The translations under genes were made by a program, and so were the position numbers. The notes under the pieces were generated by a model. The model was not told the DNA's origin. It saw nothing but the letters and a program-made list of their open reading frames with translations, and did no database searches. A DNA stretch of 64,000 nucleotides from Bifidobacterium sp. ESL0682 (GTDB taxonomy: Bacteria > Actinomycetota > Actinomycetes > Actinomycetales > Bifidobacteriaceae), in the NCBI RefSeq assembly GCF_029392815.1, contig NZ_CP113942.1, positions 1,550,001-1,614,000 of the forward strand. Direction: 5' to 3'. Of this stretch, positions 10,016 through 21,133 are shown in pieces (within the stretch, counting starts at the first letter, position 1; the number at the start of each line of letters is the position of its first letter).

Positions 10016-10645
10016 ATGAGCAAAAAAATCGCTGTTGTGGCCGCCAATGGCAAATCCGGCCGACTGATCGTCGAAGAGGCCGTCAACCGAGGGATGGACG
10101 TCACCGCCATCGTGCGCGGCGAGAACAAGACCAAGGCGCAGCATGCCATCGTCAAGGACCTCTACGATCTGACCGCCGAGGACCTCGCTGGCTTCGATGC
10201 CGTCGTTGACGCCTTCGGCATCTTTGACCCGGCCAAACTGGACGAGCACAGCACTTCGCTGAAGCACCTGGCCGACGCGCTTTCCGGCAGCGACACCCGT
10301 CTGCTGGTAGTCGGCGGCGCCGGCAGCCTCTACACCGACAAGGCACACACCAATCAGCTTTCCGATTCGTTCCCGGACAACATCAAGGGCGTTCCGCTGG
10401 CGATGGGTAAGGCGCTCGATGCGCTGCGCGAACGCAACGACGTGCATTGGACCTACATGAGCCCCGCCGGCGATTTCCAGGCCGACGGCGAGCGCACCGG
10501 CAAGTACGAGCTGGCCGGCGAAGAATACACCACCGACAGCGACGGCAAGAGCGCCATCAGCTATGCCGATTACGCGGTGGCGATGGTCGACGAAATCGAC
10601 AGCGACCAGCCGCACGACCGCGAGCGTATCTCCGTGCGCTGGTAA
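10016..10645 (+). CDS. NAD(P)H-binding atypical SDR oxidoreductase
   Basis: A 209-residue Rossmann-fold protein. The N-terminus KKIAVVAANGKSGRLIVEEA carries the NAD(P)-binding glycine pattern of atypical short-chain dehydrogenases (NmrA/YwnB-like). VVDAFG, LLVVGGAGSLY and WTYMSPAGDF follow in family order. No classical YxxxK active site is visible, as usual in this group. Start ATG 10016 is chosen for the GGAAGGA six bases upstream; the earlier ATG at 9986 has none. It stands alone, divergent from the MacB-like gene, and ends in a terminator. The substrate cannot be inferred. Confidence 0.88.
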   Translation: MSKKIAVVAANGKSGRLIVEEAVNRGMDVTAIVRGENKTKAQHAIVKDLYDLTAEDLAGFDAVVDAFGIFDPAKLDEHSTSLKHLADALSGSDTRLLVVGGAGSLYTDKAHTNQLSDSFPDNIKGVPLAMGKALDALRERNDVHWTYMSPAGDFQADGERTGKYELAGEEYTTDSDGKSAISYADYAVAMVDEIDSDQPHDRERISVRW

Positions 10646-10669
10646 AAGTAGCGCATACCATATCTGACG

Positions 10670-10708
10670 AATGTGGCTTCCAACCGATGAATGGTTGGAG
10701 GCCACATT
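10670..10708. terminator. Terminator between the SDR gene and the FtsX permease gene
   Basis: A 16-bp stem with one mismatch pairs AATGTGGC...CCAACC with its complement around a seven-base loop. It lies between converging genes. Confidence 0.75.
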
Positions 10709-10748
10709 TGAATGAGCCGCTAACTAAATTAGGAAGCGTTCAGTCGCT

Positions 10749-13700
10749 TTAGTCGACCGACTTCAGCGCTTCGAGCATGTCGAGGCGCTTGAGCTTCGAG
10801 TTGACGAACCAGCCCAGCGCGGCGGTGATGAGGCCGACCACGACCAGCGGGACCACGAACGCAAGCCAGATGATTGACGGGTCGAACATCACATCGTCCG
10901 GCGGGACGGCGGTAATGATGTAGCGATGCAGCCACGCGCCGAAACCGTAGCCGACGAAGATGCCGAGCACGGAGAGCAGAATCGTTTCGCGGTAGATGTA
11001 CATCGTCGTCTCGCGGTTGTAGAAGCCAAGCACCTTGATGGTGGAAAGCTCGCGGACGCGCTCGGAAACGTTGAGGTTGGTGAGGTTGTAGAGGATGACC
11101 ACGCCGAGCATGGTCGCCACGATGATCAGCACCCACATGATCTGGTTCAAAGCCTTGACCACGACGTCAATCTGGTGCATGAGCGTCGTGTTCTGCACCA
11201 CGCCTTCGATGCCGCCGAGCCGCATGAACGAGGCCGATTGGCGTTTGGTGTTCGCGACGCTGCCGTCCTTCAAGGTGACCATATAGGCGTTGGTCTTGTA
11301 GCGTTGCCCGAACACGGAACGGTAGGCCGAAGGGCTCATCATCATGAAGTGGCCTAGGTACATCTCGCAGACGCCAGAGACCTTGACGTGGTAGGTCTTG
11401 CCTGCACCGTCTTGAAGTCGACGGTGTCGCCCTTCTTGGCGTGCACAAGGTTCGCGAACCGTTCGGAAATCACCGCGCCGTTCGAATCCAACGAAATCGG
11501 GTGGTGGCCTTGGCGCGTGTTGAGTTTGATGTACTCGTCGAAGCTCGAGGTATCACGCGGCACGAGCATGGTGACGGACTGCTTGTCGCCATTGCGACCG
11601 GCGACCTTGCTCACCGATTCATAGTGGACCGGCAGCGAGCGTTGAATGTCCGATTTCTCGAGCCGTGTATCGATAGCCTTGCGCTGGGAATCCGTGACAT
11701 TCGTATTTTCCGCAGCGATGAGATTGTAGTGCATCACGCCGCCGAACTGATGCTCGTTGATGCCCGAAATCGAGCCCTGAACTGCAAAACCGGCAGTCAA
11801 CAGCGCCACGGAGCCACATACGCCGAAAATGGTCATGAACATGCGCTGCTTGTAGCGGAAGATGTTGCGCGCGGTCACCTTGTGGGTGAAGTTCAGATGG
11901 TTCCAAATGAACGGTATGCGTTCCAGCAGAATCTTCGATCCGGCGCTCGGCGGCTTGGGCAGCATGAGCGCAGCCGGCCGTTCCTTGAGCTCGCGGGCGG
12001 CGCTCCACACCGCGGGCACCACGGCGCTCAGCATGGCGAGCACGATGGCAAGCAACGTGACCTGCCAGTGGAAGCCAAGATGAATGACCGGCACGTTGAA
12101 GCCAATCTTGTAGGCGTTGTAGACAATCATCGGCAGCAGCGTATGGCCGGTGAAGATGCCGATAATAGCGCCCAGAATCGAGGCGGCAAAGCCGTAGACC
12201 ACGAACTTCTTCATCACGTCGCGGTCGGAATACCCCAGGCCTTTGAGCGTGCCGGCGTTGATGCGCTCCTCGTCGACGAAACGGGTCATTGTGGTGAACG
12301 TGACCAGCGCTGCGACCAAGTACATGAAGTAGGGGAAGATGTGCGAGAGCGAATCGACAATCACCGAAACGGAATCATAGATCTTGTAGCCATCAGAGCC
12401 CGGTGTCTCGCGCTTGGAATCCACGGAATAGACCGGATCTTCCACGGCGTTCAGCATAGCTGTGGCGTCGTTGAGCTTGCTTTCGGCGTCCTTGATCTTC
12501 TGCTGCGTGCCCGGCTCGGCCTGATCGAATTGCGCCTTCTTGGTGTTGTATTCGTTGGTTTTATTGGTCAGCTCGGTTTGCGCGGCGTCAATCTGCGCCT
12601 GGGCCTGCTTCTGCTTGGCGGCCAGCTCCTGCTGCGATTGCTGGACCTTGGCTCGTGCCTGCGTAAGTTGGGCCGCCGCCTGGTCGAGTTTGGTCTTGGC
12701 CGCAGCCAGTTGCTGCTGCTTCTGGACCAGCTGGGTGTTGCCGGCATCCGCTTGGGCTCGTTTGGTGTTGAGCTGGGCCTGCGCCGCCTGCACCTGGGCA
12801 ATGCCCGGGTTGTAGGTGCCGTTGATGAACGCATCACGGCCCTGGCTCGCCTCTGTCGACTTTTGCGCCACAACCTTAGCCTGAGCGTTCAACTGAGTCT
12901 GTTGAGCTTTCAGCTGAGCAAGCTCACCCTCTAATTTTGCCTGATCGGAGGACGACACGGCGCCACTACTCAATTGCTTGTTGACAGCATCAATCTGCCC
13001 CTGAACCACAACAATCCCCAGCTTGACGGATTGTTGCGCGGCTGCAGCCTGCGTCACCGCGTCATCGGCCTGTTTTTGCCTACCGCAAGTTTGGCTGAGG
13101 TATCGTCAATCTGCGATTGCCCGGTTTTCAGTTGCGTATAGGCGTCGTTGACCTGCTGCTGCGCTGCCGTGACCTGTGGCACAGAGGCATCGTACTGCTG
13201 TTTGTTGGTGTTGTAGTCGTTCTGCCCCTGCGTGATCTTGGCTTGGGCCGCCACTATCTGCTGCTGCGCCGAAGCCACCTGAGTGGCGAGCTGTTGCTTG
13301 GAATCGGCCAACTGCTGGTTGCCATTGTCCAGCTGCGTTTTGCCGTCGGCCAGTTGCTGGCGCGCATTGTCGAGCTGTTGCTTGGCATCCGCGACCTGCT
13401 GCCGGCCGGAGTCGATCTGCGGCTTGACCTGGTTCTCGATGCTCTGCCGCCGCGCCTTGGGCCGCCCGGCGAGAATCTTGTCGAGCGCCTTCTTGTGCTC
13501 CTGCAGTTTGTCGTTGTACTGGGAAGAATAGTGGTCTCGCATGTGGTCGAGATCGGTGTAGGTCAGGCGGGCAATCATATAATCGTCGGATTTGAAGGCA
13601 CCTGGCGTCACCACCGCGTAGCCGTCGAGCGACCCAGAACCGGAAGTCGAAGGCCCCATATTTACCGAGCTCAAAATCTCGGTGGAATCGACGACACCGA

Positions 13701-14244
13701 CGACTTTGAAACTGTCGCGACGCAAGACCTTACGCCCCAGCGCATCTGGCTTTTCGCTCAAACGCAGCGTCGAGCCGATGGGATATTGGCTCTTATGTGC
13801 AGAATCGATGGCTGTCTCACGCGCATTCTTGGGCATGCGCCCGGCCACGAGATGGTAGGTGGAAACGTCTTTCGGCGCGGAAAGCACACGAACGCTTTCA
13901 TCGCTGTTGCGGATGACGACATCTTTCAGATACCCGTATTCAATGCGCGAGGCCCCGGGAGCCTTGTCAATCTGCTGCCTATCGGCCTTGTCGAGCCCGT
14001 AACTCGAAATAACGCTCAAATCGGCCAGATGGTGCTCGGCAAAGTAGGCGTTGCCCGTGTCTCGCATATCCGGCCCGGAAACCGTGAGCCCCACCAGTGC
14101 GAAGGAACCCAGCGCCACGAGGCAAACGATGGAGAAGAAACGGCCTTTCGATTTCGAGAAGGCCTGACGGATGTCGCGCCACAGCATGCGCTTGGAAGTA
14201 CGAGACCGCGAAGTCTCAGAATCCATAGTGTTATCGTTCGCCAT
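10749..14244 (-). CDS. FtsX-like ABC permease with long extracytoplasmic coiled coil, two apparent frameshifts
   Basis: Restored length is about 1165 residues. Order: membrane helix (about 30-55), a MacB-PCD-like outer domain, a long Gln/Ala/Lys/Leu-rich coiled coil with repeated QQLADxKxQLxN-type heptads, an FtsX module with three helices, a second outer domain, and a final FtsX module (LIIVATMLGVVILYNLTNL and two more helices). The frame breaks at the T-run 13073-13077, where one more base joins AKLAVGKK to QADDAVTQAAAAQQ, and near 11408-11412, where one base joins TVDFKDGAGKTYHVKVSG to CEMYLGHF. It follows its ATPase gene (14250-14951) almost without gap, so the two form one exporter. The start could also be GTG 14256. 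Cargo is unknown. Confidence 0.85.
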
Positions 14245-14249
14245 GCCTG

Positions 14250-14951
14250 TCACCACTCGATGTCATCGATATCGGCCGGCGTCTCATGCCGTTCGACGGA
14301 CTGCACCCGCGAATCGCGCATATGGATGACACGGTCGCCAATCGGCGCGATGGCGGCGTTGTGGGTGACGATGATGACGGTGGAACCGAACTCGCGCGAC
14401 TGGTCCTGCAGAATGCGCAGCACCTGCTTGCCGGTGTTGTAGTCCAACGCGCCGGTCGGCTCGTCGCACAGCAGAATCTTCGGTTTCTTGGCCACGGCGC
14501 GGGCAATGGCCACGCGCTGTTGCTCGCCGCCGGAAAGCTGGGCCGGGAAATTGTCAAGTCGGTTCTCGAGGCCAACATCAATGAGCGTCTGCGTCGGGTC
14601 GGCCGCGTGCGGCACAATTTCGGCGGAAAGCTCGACATTTTCGCGCGCGGTCAGATTGGAGACGAGATTATAGAACTGGAAGACGAAGCCGACGTCGTAA
14701 CGCCGGTAGGTCGTAAGCTGCCGAGCGTCGTATTGCGCGATATCGTTGCCGTCGATGACGACTTGCCCGGAATCGCAGGTGTCCATGCCGCCAAGGATGT
14801 TCAAAAGCGTCGATTTTCCAGCGCCGGACGCGCCCAAAATGACCACGAGCTCACCGCGTTCGATGGAGAAACTGACGTCGTGATTCGCATAAATCGTCGT
14901 GTCGCCGGTCTTGTACTGCTTCGTCTCGCCCCGTACCTCGATATATGCCAT
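14250..14951 (-). CDS. ABC transporter ATPase partner of the FtsX permease
   Basis: A 233-residue LolD/MacB-type ATPase. Seen: Walker [11 protein letters not shown]-loop region FVFQFYNLV, signature [15 protein letters not shown], Walker [13 protein letters not shown], and the H-loop VTHN. It powers the adjacent permease; the permease start lies within or immediately after this gene's end. The start ATG 14951 has GGAAGGGTTGAG upstream; extending 21 codons further is unnecessary. A well-formed TATAAT lies about 90 bases before the start. Confidence 0.92.
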   Translation of the reverse strand: MAYIEVRGETKQYKTGDTTIYANHDVSFSIERGELVVILGASGAGKSTLLNILGGMDTCDSGQVVIDGNDIAQYDARQLTTYRRYDVGFVFQFYNLVSNLTARENVELSAEIVPHAADPTQTLIDVGLENRLDNFPAQLSGGEQQRVAIARAVAKKPKILLCDEPTGALDYNTGKQVLRILQDQSREFGSTVIIVTHNAAIAPIGDRVIHMRDSRVQSVERHETPADIDDIEW

Positions 14952-15038
14952 CTCAACCCTTCCGCGCTTCGTCGGCACCGACACGTCAATGCCCCATGAC
15001 GCGCCTATCTTCAATCTCGATGATAACGTTTTGCGCGG

Positions 15039-15067
15039 ATTATACGCACTACATATTGTTCTTCTAG
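15039..15067 (-). promoter_or_regulatory. Candidate promoter of the ABC ATPase-permease operon
   Basis: A perfect TATAAT at 15044-15039 on the minus strand, with a poor -35 (CTAGAA) 17 bases upstream, about 90 bases before the ATPase start. The surrounding 15020-15180 is AT-rich. Confidence 0.45.
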
Positions 15068-15251
15068 CGTTTGGAATTATTCAAATAATTACGCAAAAAT
15101 CATTTATTTAGATGAACATAATACATTTACTGAAAATCGTCTTGAATTCGGCATTAGCATAACGTTTTCCATAAATACGCCGCAGCCCTTCATTAAGCCC
15201 ATACGACCACATGTACCTTATGCGCATATGTCCCGAAAACTAGATACGAGG

Positions 15252-15282
15252 TTGCGAATTTTGTATTGCAAGGTTACTATAT
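15252..15282 (+). promoter_or_regulatory. Candidate promoter of the BspA-like gene
   Basis: TTGCGA, a 17-base spacer and TACTAT lie about 80 bases before the signal-peptide ATG at 15364. The rest of 14952-15363 holds no gene I can support. Confidence 0.45.
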
Positions 15283-15363
15283 TGATTTCGGTAAGAGAAT
15301 CACAGTTCGCCGTCCCCCAGTCGAGATGGCGTTTTTCTATCACGTTTAGGGTTAGGTTTGGTC

Positions 15364-18300
15364 ATGGGTCTCATCACGCGTATCGTTTCAGCCGCATTGT
15401 GTATTACAATGGCATCGAATATCGTACCCCCCGCAATCGCGTGACACTCCAGTAAGCCCCACCTCCACATCCGCCGCCGCACCGTCGCGGCCGGCATCCG
15501 GCAATCCCCCGGTTCAGACCGCCCGACACAGCCAACCCCCTTTCGCTTCGGTTTCAGAATCCGCTTCCTCCAGTGCCTCACTCAGGCCAGTCACAGCCGA
15601 GCTTCGCGCAGCAACATCGCCCGTCGCGGCCACGCGCAAGGCCGAATCCAACGTCAGCAGTAGCACGACCGGTTCCGAAGACACTGCACCATCGAAATCC
15701 AAGACCGGCGAATCGTCTCACGAGGCGAAGCACACCGCGTCAACATCCCCTGCCGTTTCCAGCCGCACGGCGCCGTCCGGCACCGAAGCCGTGGCGCAGA
15801 CGTCTCTCCCGGCAGCGCCGACAACCCCCGTCACCGGCCAGCCGTCGCTGACGGCGCCCCGGAGCCCCGTGGCGGGTGCCACGGCACCGCTGCAGGCCCG
15901 GCCGCAATCCCAGGCCGGGAATCCTTCCGCATCCGCGACGCCACAGGCATCGGGACAGCCAAACAAGCCGATGCCCCCAGAACAGACAGCACAAAACAGC
16001 CAAACACCAGCACCATCGCCCCTGCTCCGCTCGAACCCCTCTCCCGGACCGCGTGGCGCCTGCACGGCGGGCAGCGGCAATTTCGGTGGCATCCCCTGGC
16101 AGCTCGGCAGCGACTGCACCCTCACCCTGAACGGCGGCACCTCGAACCACAACGGCATCCGCCCCTGGGAGTCGGACATCAACAACATCACCCGCATCGT
16201 CATCCAAGGCCACCTCACCGTCAACCTCCAATACAACGTCTACAACCCCAACATAGGCAATTCTGACGGGAGCAACGGCGGGCGCATGAGCGGCGGCCTG
16301 TTCTCGGAGATGGCCGGCCTGCAACGCTTCGAGATGGCGCCCGGCGCCACCCTCACCCTCAACAACCGCACCTGGCGAGGTACCGACGGACAGAACCACT
16401 ACACCGATGGCGCCACCTATCTCTTCTACGGCGATTCCAGCCTGACCAGCGTGGACACCACCGGCTGGGACACCAGCCAGACCACCGACATGAGCGGCAT
16501 GTTCGACGGCTGCGCCAGCCTCACGTCCCTCGACCTGCACAACCTGAACACCCTGCAGGTCGGCACCCACGCCAACGACTACGGCCAGACCGGCAGCATG
16601 AGCTCCATGTTCTTCGGCGACACCGCACTGACCAGCCTCAACCTCACCGGCTGGGACACTCGCAACGTCACCAACATGAGCTTCATGTTCGGCAGCTGCG
16701 AGAGCCTCGCCGGCCTCGACCTCGGCAGCTTCAACACCGGCAACGTCACCAACATGGACGGCATGTTCGACGACTGCGAGAGCCTGACCTCGCTCGACCT
16801 CAGCAACTTCAACACCAGCAAAATCGCCAACCACGTCATCGGTGGCGGCCCCGTCGGCACTCTCGGCACCGACGGCGTGAGCGCCATGTTCTGGGACTGC
16901 AGGAACCTGAGGACGCTGAACCTCGACGGATGGGACCTCCACAACGTCTTCAGCCTCGGCTCTTCCAGCACTTCGAACCCACTGTTCCTAAGATGCGAGA
17001 ACCTGACCACGATCAGCATGCGGAACTGGAACATCCGCTACACCGACATCAGCTACCTGTTCGCCGGACTGGAAAACCTCACCTCGGTCGACACGACCGG
17101 CTGGGACACCACCTACAGCTCAAGCATGACCGGCCTGTTCCAGGGATGCGACAAGCTCGCCGTCCTCGACCTCACCAGCCTCGACACCACCAACATCAGC
17201 AACCCCTCGAACCCGGGCGAGGCCAACATGCTGCCCAGGAACCTGAAGAAGCTCACCCTGGGCGCCAGGACCATGCTCAACACGTCCGCCTTCTACAACG
17301 TCGACCCGTCCCACCTGTGGCGAGACACCCCGTCCGGGCCCTGCCAGGCGCCCGCCTACAAGCTCAAGGACATCGCCGTCGATGCCAGCGGCACGTTCTA
17401 CCGCGACGACACCATCCCCACCTGCCTGGTCATCAGCTACAGCCTCGGCGAGGCCACCGGCACCCCGCCCGCCGGCAGCACCTTCGACACCACCACCGCG
17501 GGGGCCTCGTTCACCGCCGCCAGACCCACCGGCGCCGCCAACCCCGCCGGCAAGCTCTTCGCCAACTGGCAGGGCACGTGGCAGGGCAGCACCATCAGCT
17601 GCACCGCCGGAGGGGCCTGCGCCACCGCCGCCCTGCACCAGATCGGCTCGCTCACCCTCACCGCCCAATGGAAGGCCATCACCATGTCCATCGGCGATGT
17701 CGCCCTCACCGGCAGCAGCACAACACCCACCGTCGGCTTCAAGGTGTCCGGCGCGCCCGACGGCGGCACCACGACCGTGACCACCAACCACTACACCACC
17801 ACGTGCACGAGCCCCGCCTCATGCACGTTCGCCGGATGGCCCGTCAGCCGGCTCGAACCCAATTTCGGCGTCGCCTACCGGATCGACGCCGCCACCAGCA
17901 TCACCGACCCGGCCACTGGCAAGACCGTCACCGCCAGCGCCCCCACCAGGACCGGCACCCTGCCCTACCTCGACGTCACCTTCAACATCAACGGCGGAAC
18001 CGGCACTGCGCCAAGCCCTATCAAGGCCTTCATCTCCTATCCGCCAAACGCACCCGGGCAAGGCTCCATGGTCGCGCCGGCCTCCACCCCGATCTTCGAC
18101 GGATGGAACACCGCAAAAGACGGCACCGGCACCGCCTACAAGCAAAACCAGCAACTCGCCTCCGGCCGTTACACGCTTTACGCGCAGTGGGTGGCGACAT
18201 GCCACGGCAGCGGCACGAACGGCACCGCCCCCTGGAGCATCAGCAGCGACTGCACCCTCACCATCGGCAGCGGCACCGTCACAGCCAATGACCCCAACAG

Positions 18301-20421
18301 ATACGGCACCGGTTCCGCCAACCCAGATTGGGGTATGTATTACTGGTATCACAAACCTGATTTCAGCTATCAAATCCTTCGGTCAACTTACCCAAAATAT
18401 ATCAAGCACATCGTCATCCAGGGGAACCTCATACTGAACACCGATAATTCAATATTCGGTGCTTCTTCAGCGTTTTTCTCGAATTTCTCATCCCTCAATG
18501 ACTTCAAGATGGCCGAAGGAGCAACACTAACGTTTGAAGGAACGGCCACACGGTGGTTATTCATTAAAGAGCACACATTATCGAGCATCGACACCAGAGG
18601 TTGGAATACGAGCAAAGCTACCGACATGAGTGATATGTTCTCAGAATGCTACGCCCTGCAATCGATCGATTTGTCAACTTTCAACACCAGCGCCACAGTG
18701 GACTTCTCGAGTATGTTTTATGAAGACCAACAAATAACACAGCTCGACCTCAGTACTTTCGACACAACCCATACAATAGATAACGATCGTTTCGGCTCCT
18801 TCTTCCCCCGTTATCTAAAAAAACTAATTCTCGGGCCAAAGGCAACAATGCTGAGCAGCGGATACAACAGTCCCTTTAATTCCTATTCCTTCGACCAATC
18901 TCATACATGGCGGGAGAAGACGGACACCTCGTGCACGGGCTACGGCCCGGCAATGACGGTCGCCCAACTGGGCGTACGCGTGCAGACCGGCAACGGGAGG
19001 TTCATCCGCGACGACGTGACCCCGTCCTGCGCCACGCACGCCTACGACGCCAACGGCGGCACCGGCACGATAGCCGGCACCGGCATGGACACGACGTTCA
19101 ACGCGGTCAGGATGACGGTCGCCCAACCCACGGCCCTCGCCAACCCGGACGGCCAGGTGTTCACCGAATGGAACAGCAAGACGGACGGCACGGGCGAGGC
19201 CCGGCAGCCCGGCGAGACGATCGACTACGCGCAGGGCTACGACGGCACCGTGACCTGGCACGCCCTCTGGACGCCGCTGGACCAGCCCGGCACGGTGCAC
19301 CAACCGGTCGTGCACGCCCCGGCCGACGGCGCCACCACGGTCGACGTGTCCGTCGACGGGCCCGCCTCATACAAGGCCGGCGACACCCTCAGGACCACGG
19401 TCAACGGCACCGCCATGCCCGTCTACACCTACACGTCCGACGGGTCCGGCGGCACCTCAGGGCCCACCGGCATCGCCCCAGACGTCTTCCAGGCCCACAT
19501 CGGCGACTACTTCACCATCAAAGTCGTCCACACCCGCACGGACCCCGCCACCGGCAGGACCGTGACCAGCGAGGCCAGCATGCTGGCCGACGGGATCCTG
19601 CCGTTCGTGTCCGTCAGCTTCGACACCAACGACGCCCACGGCGGCTCCGGCACCGCGCCCGCGCCCGCCCGGGCGCTCGTCGACACCGGCACCCACACCG
19701 CCCGGCCCGTCATGGCCAAGGCCGACGGCATGAACGGCTATGCCGACACGGGCGGCGCCAACCACGCCGTCCTCTCCGGCTGGAACGCCGACCCCGCCGC
19801 CACCGGCGGCGACCCCGCCTACACGCCCGGCCAGACCGCCGGCGTGGAGGGCGTGCCCGGGCAGACGATGACCATGACCGTCCTCCACGCCGTCTGGCAC
19901 GAGCTCAGGACCCCCGCCGTCACCGGCATCACACGCGACGTGTCCACCAACCGGATCACCGTCACCGGCACCGGCCAGCCCTGGACCACCGATGACAGAA
20001 TCGTCGTCTGCGACACCCCCGACGACGGCCACCTCGCCCAGGCCTGCTCCGACCCGATCACCCTCGACCCCAACGACGCCGCGGGCGCGCCCATAGCCTA
20101 CGACGGCGGCCGGGACCACACCTGGTCCTACACCATCCCCGACACCCAGGCCGGCCGTCTCCGCGACGGCGGCGACTGGCACTTCACCGCCCGCCTCCAG
20201 GCCGCCGACCCCTACCGAGGCAACGGAACCGGCACCGCCAGCTCGCCCGATGCCAGCCTGACCACCAGGCTCGCCGGCACCTACCAGCACGCCCTCCCCT
20301 CACCGGCGGACAGCCCCAACAGCTCGCGACACTGCTCGCCCTAGGGCTGGGCGCCCTGCTCCTCCTGCTCGTGCCCGCCACCACCCTGCGCGACCGCCGC
20401 CGGGCACGACGCAACAGGTAA
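15364..20421 (+). CDS. BspA-like LRR surface protein with LPLTGG sortase anchor, frameshifted as sequenced
   Basis: A long uninterrupted frame runs 15791-20344. Upstream, the ATG at 15364 opens a signal-peptide-like stretch (GLITRIVSAALCITMASN, then IVPPAIA) one frame over, ended by TGA at 15439; the same frame as the main body is open from 15356 and reads a Ser/Thr/Pro/Ala-rich spacer. Two BspA-like LRR blocks (DUF285 style, e.g. MSSMFFGDTALTSLNLTGWD) occupy about 16080-17240 and 18210-18840. Each is followed by InlB-type beta-repeat segments ending in AQW or AVWH. At the 3' end an extra C in the run 20296-20299 restores HALPLTGGQPQQ, a hydrophobic helix and an Arg-rich tail ending at 20421, a classical sortase signal. 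Known relatives are adhesins. The exact start is unresolved. Confidence 0.82.
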
Positions 20422-20428
20422 ACCACCC

Positions 20429-20610
20429 TGGCGGTCGGACCGCACACGATCCGACCGCCAACCCGTCCGTGCGAAAACCCACAGCCTTCCGCACGGACGA
20501 CAACCAAAAGACTTCCCGCCCGGAACCCAAACACCCTCCGGACGGGAACACCAACAAGGGACGGACGCCGATTAACCAACCAACCCAAAAACCCAACCGG
20601 CGCCCGCCCC
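20429..20610. repeat. Four tandem GC-rich hairpins after the BspA-like gene
   Basis: Stems pair 20429-20439 with 20450-20460, 20464-20473 with 20490-20499, 20513-20524 with 20537-20548, and 20558-20573 with 20595-20610. The first two are perfect. The last two have one and three mismatches, all A-C on the plus strand, which become G-U pairs in RNA from the minus strand. No T-run follows. The first may act as a terminator for the BspA-like gene; the array may also be a structured minus-strand RNA. Confidence 0.6.
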
Positions 20611-20724
20611 ACCCAACTTTCAACACCGCAGCTGCATCGATGTAACAAAAACGATTGAACGAGTCTTAATTTTGCTTTACAGCCGCAAAGCCATCTACTG
20701 GGCGAATCAGAGGCCTTATTTCAC

Positions 20725-20740
20725 TTGGCTACGTAGCCAA
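20725..20740. promoter_or_regulatory. Perfect 16-bp palindrome, possible operator
   Basis: TTGGCTACGTAGCCAA is fully self-complementary. It lies between the hairpin array and the toxin-antitoxin promoter. The binding protein is unknown. Confidence 0.4.
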
Positions 20741-20806
20741 CACCAAAAGCACAGACTTTTAATACATGTTTTTTACCCCACGAAAATACATCCAATGTTC
20801 TGTTAT

Positions 20807-20820
20807 ACTCTATTTAGAGT
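20807..20820. promoter_or_regulatory. Palindromic operator upstream of dinJ/yafQ
   Basis: ACTCTA and TAGAGT arms around TT form a perfect palindrome next to TATACT (20825-20830), a plausible -10 about 35 bases before the antitoxin start. RelB/DinJ antitoxins autoregulate through such sites; binding here is inferred. Confidence 0.5.
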
Positions 20821-20864
20821 CATATATACTGACAAATGACTTTTATTTAGCAAAGGCAGTCATC

Positions 20865-21133
20865 ATGGCACAGGCAACAGTCAATCAAACGCGTATACAG
20901 ATCCGCACCAGCAAAACCCTCAAGGATCAGGCGACAGAGGTGTTCGCCGACATGGGCATCGACCTGACTGCGGCCATTAACATGTTTCTTTCGCAAGCGG
21001 TCAAAGAGGGCGGCATGCCCTTCAAGCCGATGGCGCTCACCCCCTCGAAAAAGCCGTGCGCAAGGCAGAAAACAGCGGCTTCGTCTATGCGGGAGACGCG
21101 GATGCGGCGCAAAGGATGATCGAACATGTATGA
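20865..21133 (+). CDS. dinJ: RelB/DinJ-family antitoxin, one apparent frameshift
   Basis: The N-terminal half (VNQTRIQIRTSKTLKDQATE, then VFADMGIDLTAAINMFLSQA) is a ribbon-helix-helix DNA-binding domain of the RelB/DinJ family. As sequenced, the frame drifts after PFKPMALTP and stops at 21119. Adding one C to the run 21040-21044 restores LEKAVRKAENSGFVYAGDAD and an end at 21133, 89 residues in all, which matches the family and overlaps the toxin start by eight bases as usual for such pairs. The start ATG 20865 has AAAGG upstream. It neutralises the YafQ-like toxin encoded next and represses the operon. Confidence 0.88.

Noticed and set aside
11441..12934. Long antisense open frame opposite the FtsX permease
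   Set aside because: Mirrors the codon pattern of the real gene on a GC3-rich strand; low-complexity Leu/Gly/Arg composition and no ribosome site.
19457..20290. Minus-strand Gly/Val-rich open frame opposite the BspA-like gene
   Set aside because: Composition follows from extreme GC content of the sense strand; no start signal or domain.
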